A stretch of 34,560 nt of DNA from Pelobacter sp. UBA6812 (lineage in GTDB: Bacteria; Desulfobacterota; Desulfuromonadia; Desulfuromonadales; Syntrophotaleaceae), in contig DKEW01000016.1 in the NCBI GenBank assembly GCA_002452265.1, positions 44,824 to 79,383 on the forward strand, in the 5' to 3' direction. Below the pieces are notes generated by a model. The model was not told the origin of the DNA and did not search any database. It saw only the letters and a program-made list of their open reading frames with translations. Position 1 is the first letter of the stretch. The number at the start of each line of letters is the position of its first letter. The translations under genes and the position numbers were made by a program. This document shows, one piece after another, positions 33,375 to 34,560 of this stretch.

Positions 33375-34058
33375 ATGAATAATCGGATACTTATTGTCGA
33401 AGACGAAGCCCGTTTGGCGTCATTGATGGCAGACTACCTGCGGCAGTCAAACTTTGAACCTCATATTCTGGACGACGGTCTGGCCGCAGTGCCATGGGTG
33501 AGGGAAAATCATCCGACGCTGATCCTTCTCGATCTGATGCTGCCGGGACGTGACGGCATGGAGATCTGCAAGGAAATCCGCAGCTTTTCCGAGGTGCCGA
33601 TCATCATGGTGACTGCCCGCATCGAGGAAATCGATCGGCTGTTGGGATTGGAACTGGGGGCCGACGACTACATTTGCAAACCCTTCAGCACCCGTGAAGT
33701 GGTGGCCCGCGTCAAAGCGGTATTGCGACGTAGCGGTAGCCAGACCACCCTGCACGATCAGGGACTGGTGTTGGAGGAGGCCAGCCTGCATGCCACCCTG
33801 CATGGACAAAAGCTGGATCTGACCGCGGTTGAATTCAAATTACTGCAACACCTGGCGGCCCACCCTGGACGCATCTTTTCCCGCGAACAACTCATGGATC
33901 GCATTTATACTGACCGCCGCATCGTCTCCGACCGCACCATCGACAGCCACATCAAAAAACTGCGCAAAAAAATCGACGTAGCTGCTCCCGGCGAAGACCT
34001 GATTCGCTCTGTCTATAGCGTTGGATATAAATATGAACCGGCGGAAACAGGGCTGTAA
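33375..34058 (+). CDS. baeR: BaeR-like OmpR-family response regulator
   Basis: A 227-aa response regulator. The receiver domain carries the acidic pair VEDE, the phosphoacceptor in LILLDLMLPGRDG (Asp53), the Thr in MVTAR and Lys in CKPF. The stretch IEEIDRLLGLELGADDYICKPF is cut here; its part EEIDRLLGLE is a strong BaeR hallmark. The C-terminal winged-helix domain (about 130-225) has the OmpR-type RT(I)DSHIKKLRKKI segment. ATG at 33375 gives a normal N-terminus; ATG 33363 lies in the kinase gene's end. It probably activates the divergent spy-like and efflux genes. Confidence 0.93.
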   Translation: MNNRILIVEDEARLASLMADYLRQSNFEPHILDDGLAAVPWVRENHPTLILLDLMLPGRDGMEICKEIRSFSEVPIIMVTARIEEIDRLLGLELGADDYICKPFSTREVVARVKAVLRRSGSQTTLHDQGLVLEEASLHATLHGQKLDLTAVEFKLLQHLAAHPGRIFSREQLMDRIYTDRRIVSDRTIDSHIKKLRKKIDVAAPGEDLIRSVYSVGYKYEPAETGL

Positions 34059-34060
34059 GC

Positions 34061-34095
34061 TGATTTTCCCCTGTGATGCCGCCGGAGCGAAGCAA
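34061..34095 (+). repeat. 35-bp direct repeat, copy 1
   Basis: It begins TGATTTTCCCCTGTGA and continues GCCGCCGGAGCG; the second copy at 34440-34474 differs at about 3 positions. Copy 1 starts 2 bp after the baeR stop codon. Confidence 0.8.
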
Positions 34096-34196
34096 GCGCA
34101 AGGCGGGGGTGCAACCCCGCGGTGTTGTAGTTTATTGTTTAAAATCTCGAAAGCTGAAATTTCAACTTCAAGTTCGCCGGTCCCGGCCGGCAGCCG

Positions 34197-34230
34197 GGAT
34201 ACTTTCTTTACCCGTCTAAAGAAAGTATCC
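34197..34230. repeat. Perfect 14-bp inverted repeat
   Basis: GGATACTTTCTTTA and TAAAGAAAGTATCC are separated by CCCGTC; CAAAGAAAGGA follows. The AAAGAAAGTATCCAAAGAAAG type of sequence is familiar to me from repeated intergenic elements in proteobacteria. There is no T-run, so it is not an intrinsic terminator. Confidence 0.8.
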
Positions 34231-34439
34231 AAAGAAAGGACGTAAAATCTGGCTTCGCCGTTATGTCTATCGCCAAGTTGAGAGTGTTGAATTACCGAAG
34301 TTGCAAATGATAATCGGCGCATCTGCGTTGGACGCATTTTTCAGCAGAGGTGATGCGCATAGCTCGCAGCACAGCTGTTGCAGGAACCGGTGCTGCTTAA
34401 TTTGATAAACGCTTTTGCGTTTGTCTTCGTTTTTGATTT

Positions 34440-34474
34440 TGATTTTCCCCTGTGACGCCGCCGGAGCGGAGCGA
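34440..34474 (+). repeat. 35-bp direct repeat, copy 2
   Basis: This is the second copy of the sequence at 34061-34095, 379 bp downstream, in the same orientation. It is followed by a GC-rich stretch running to the window end. Confidence 0.8.
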
Positions 34475-34560
34475 CCGGCGGGCGATACAGGCGGAGGACT
34501 GAGCGCAGCGAATCTTCTCCGCCCGTCCGACGGTCGCGTAGCGCAGGGTACCCGCCGCAG

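Larger units (their letters stand above)
34059..34560. other. Non-coding tail with direct and inverted repeats
   Basis: No credible gene occurs here. The region begins right after baeR and holds a short GC hairpin (34103-34120), a perfect 14-bp inverted repeat (34197-34210 / 34217-34230) and two copies of a 35-bp near-identical sequence (34061-34095 and 34440-34474). The last 100 bp are strongly GC-rich with further short palindromes. This pattern suggests a dispersed intergenic repeat element and is not a normal operon end. Confidence 0.7.

Overview
The window looks like a chromosomal segment of an anaerobic Desulfuromonadales bacterium (Pelobacter/Syntrophotalea/Geobacter-like). This is inferred from a single-chain pyruvate:ferredoxin oxidoreductase, an MglA/MglB polarity pair, the order tRNA-Ser - SRP RNA - dnaX - ybaB - recR, and a delta-proteobacterial style MSHA-type pilus locus. 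The species cannot be fixed from sequence alone.

Layout. (1) 200-10970, minus strand: a compact, translationally coupled MSHA-type type IV pilus operon in the classical order mshI (split into PilM-like and PilN-like genes), J, K, L, M, N, E, G, F and one major pilin. It starts from a sigma70-like promoter near 11072-11100 and ends at a bidirectional terminator at 76-106. The MshE ATPase carries two tandem MshEN-type c-di-GMP-binding motifs. (2) 11385-11921, plus strand: a Tat-exported YcbK/DUF882 murein peptidase, divergent from the pilus operon. (3) 12080-13182, minus: mglB-mglA. (4) 13423-17004, minus: pyruvate:ferredoxin oxidoreductase. (5) 17207-20359, minus: recR, ybaB, dnaX, SRP RNA and tRNA-Ser(GGA). 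(6) 20466-25819: a mostly monocistronic stretch holding a PAS-GGDEF cyclase, a 77-aa orphan protein, a cold-shock protein, a zinc-ribbon/CD225-like + DUF2752 pair, an Hsp20 chaperone and an RhlE-type helicase. (7) 26210-34058: a MacAB-TolC-like efflux operon with a Spy/CpxP-like periplasmic protein and a small secreted protein, divergent from a BaeSR-like two-component system. (8) 34059-34560: non-coding, with direct and inverted repeats typical of a dispersed intergenic element.

How they work together. The pilus operon, the c-di-GMP-binding motifs in its ATPase, a cyclase with an intact active site and product-inhibition site about 10 kb away, and the MglAB polarity switch together suggest a surface pilus controlled by c-di-GMP and perhaps by cell polarity; the functional link is inference. 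The BaeSR/Spy/efflux group reads as one envelope-stress and efflux module. No CRISPR array, prophage or intact transposon is visible.
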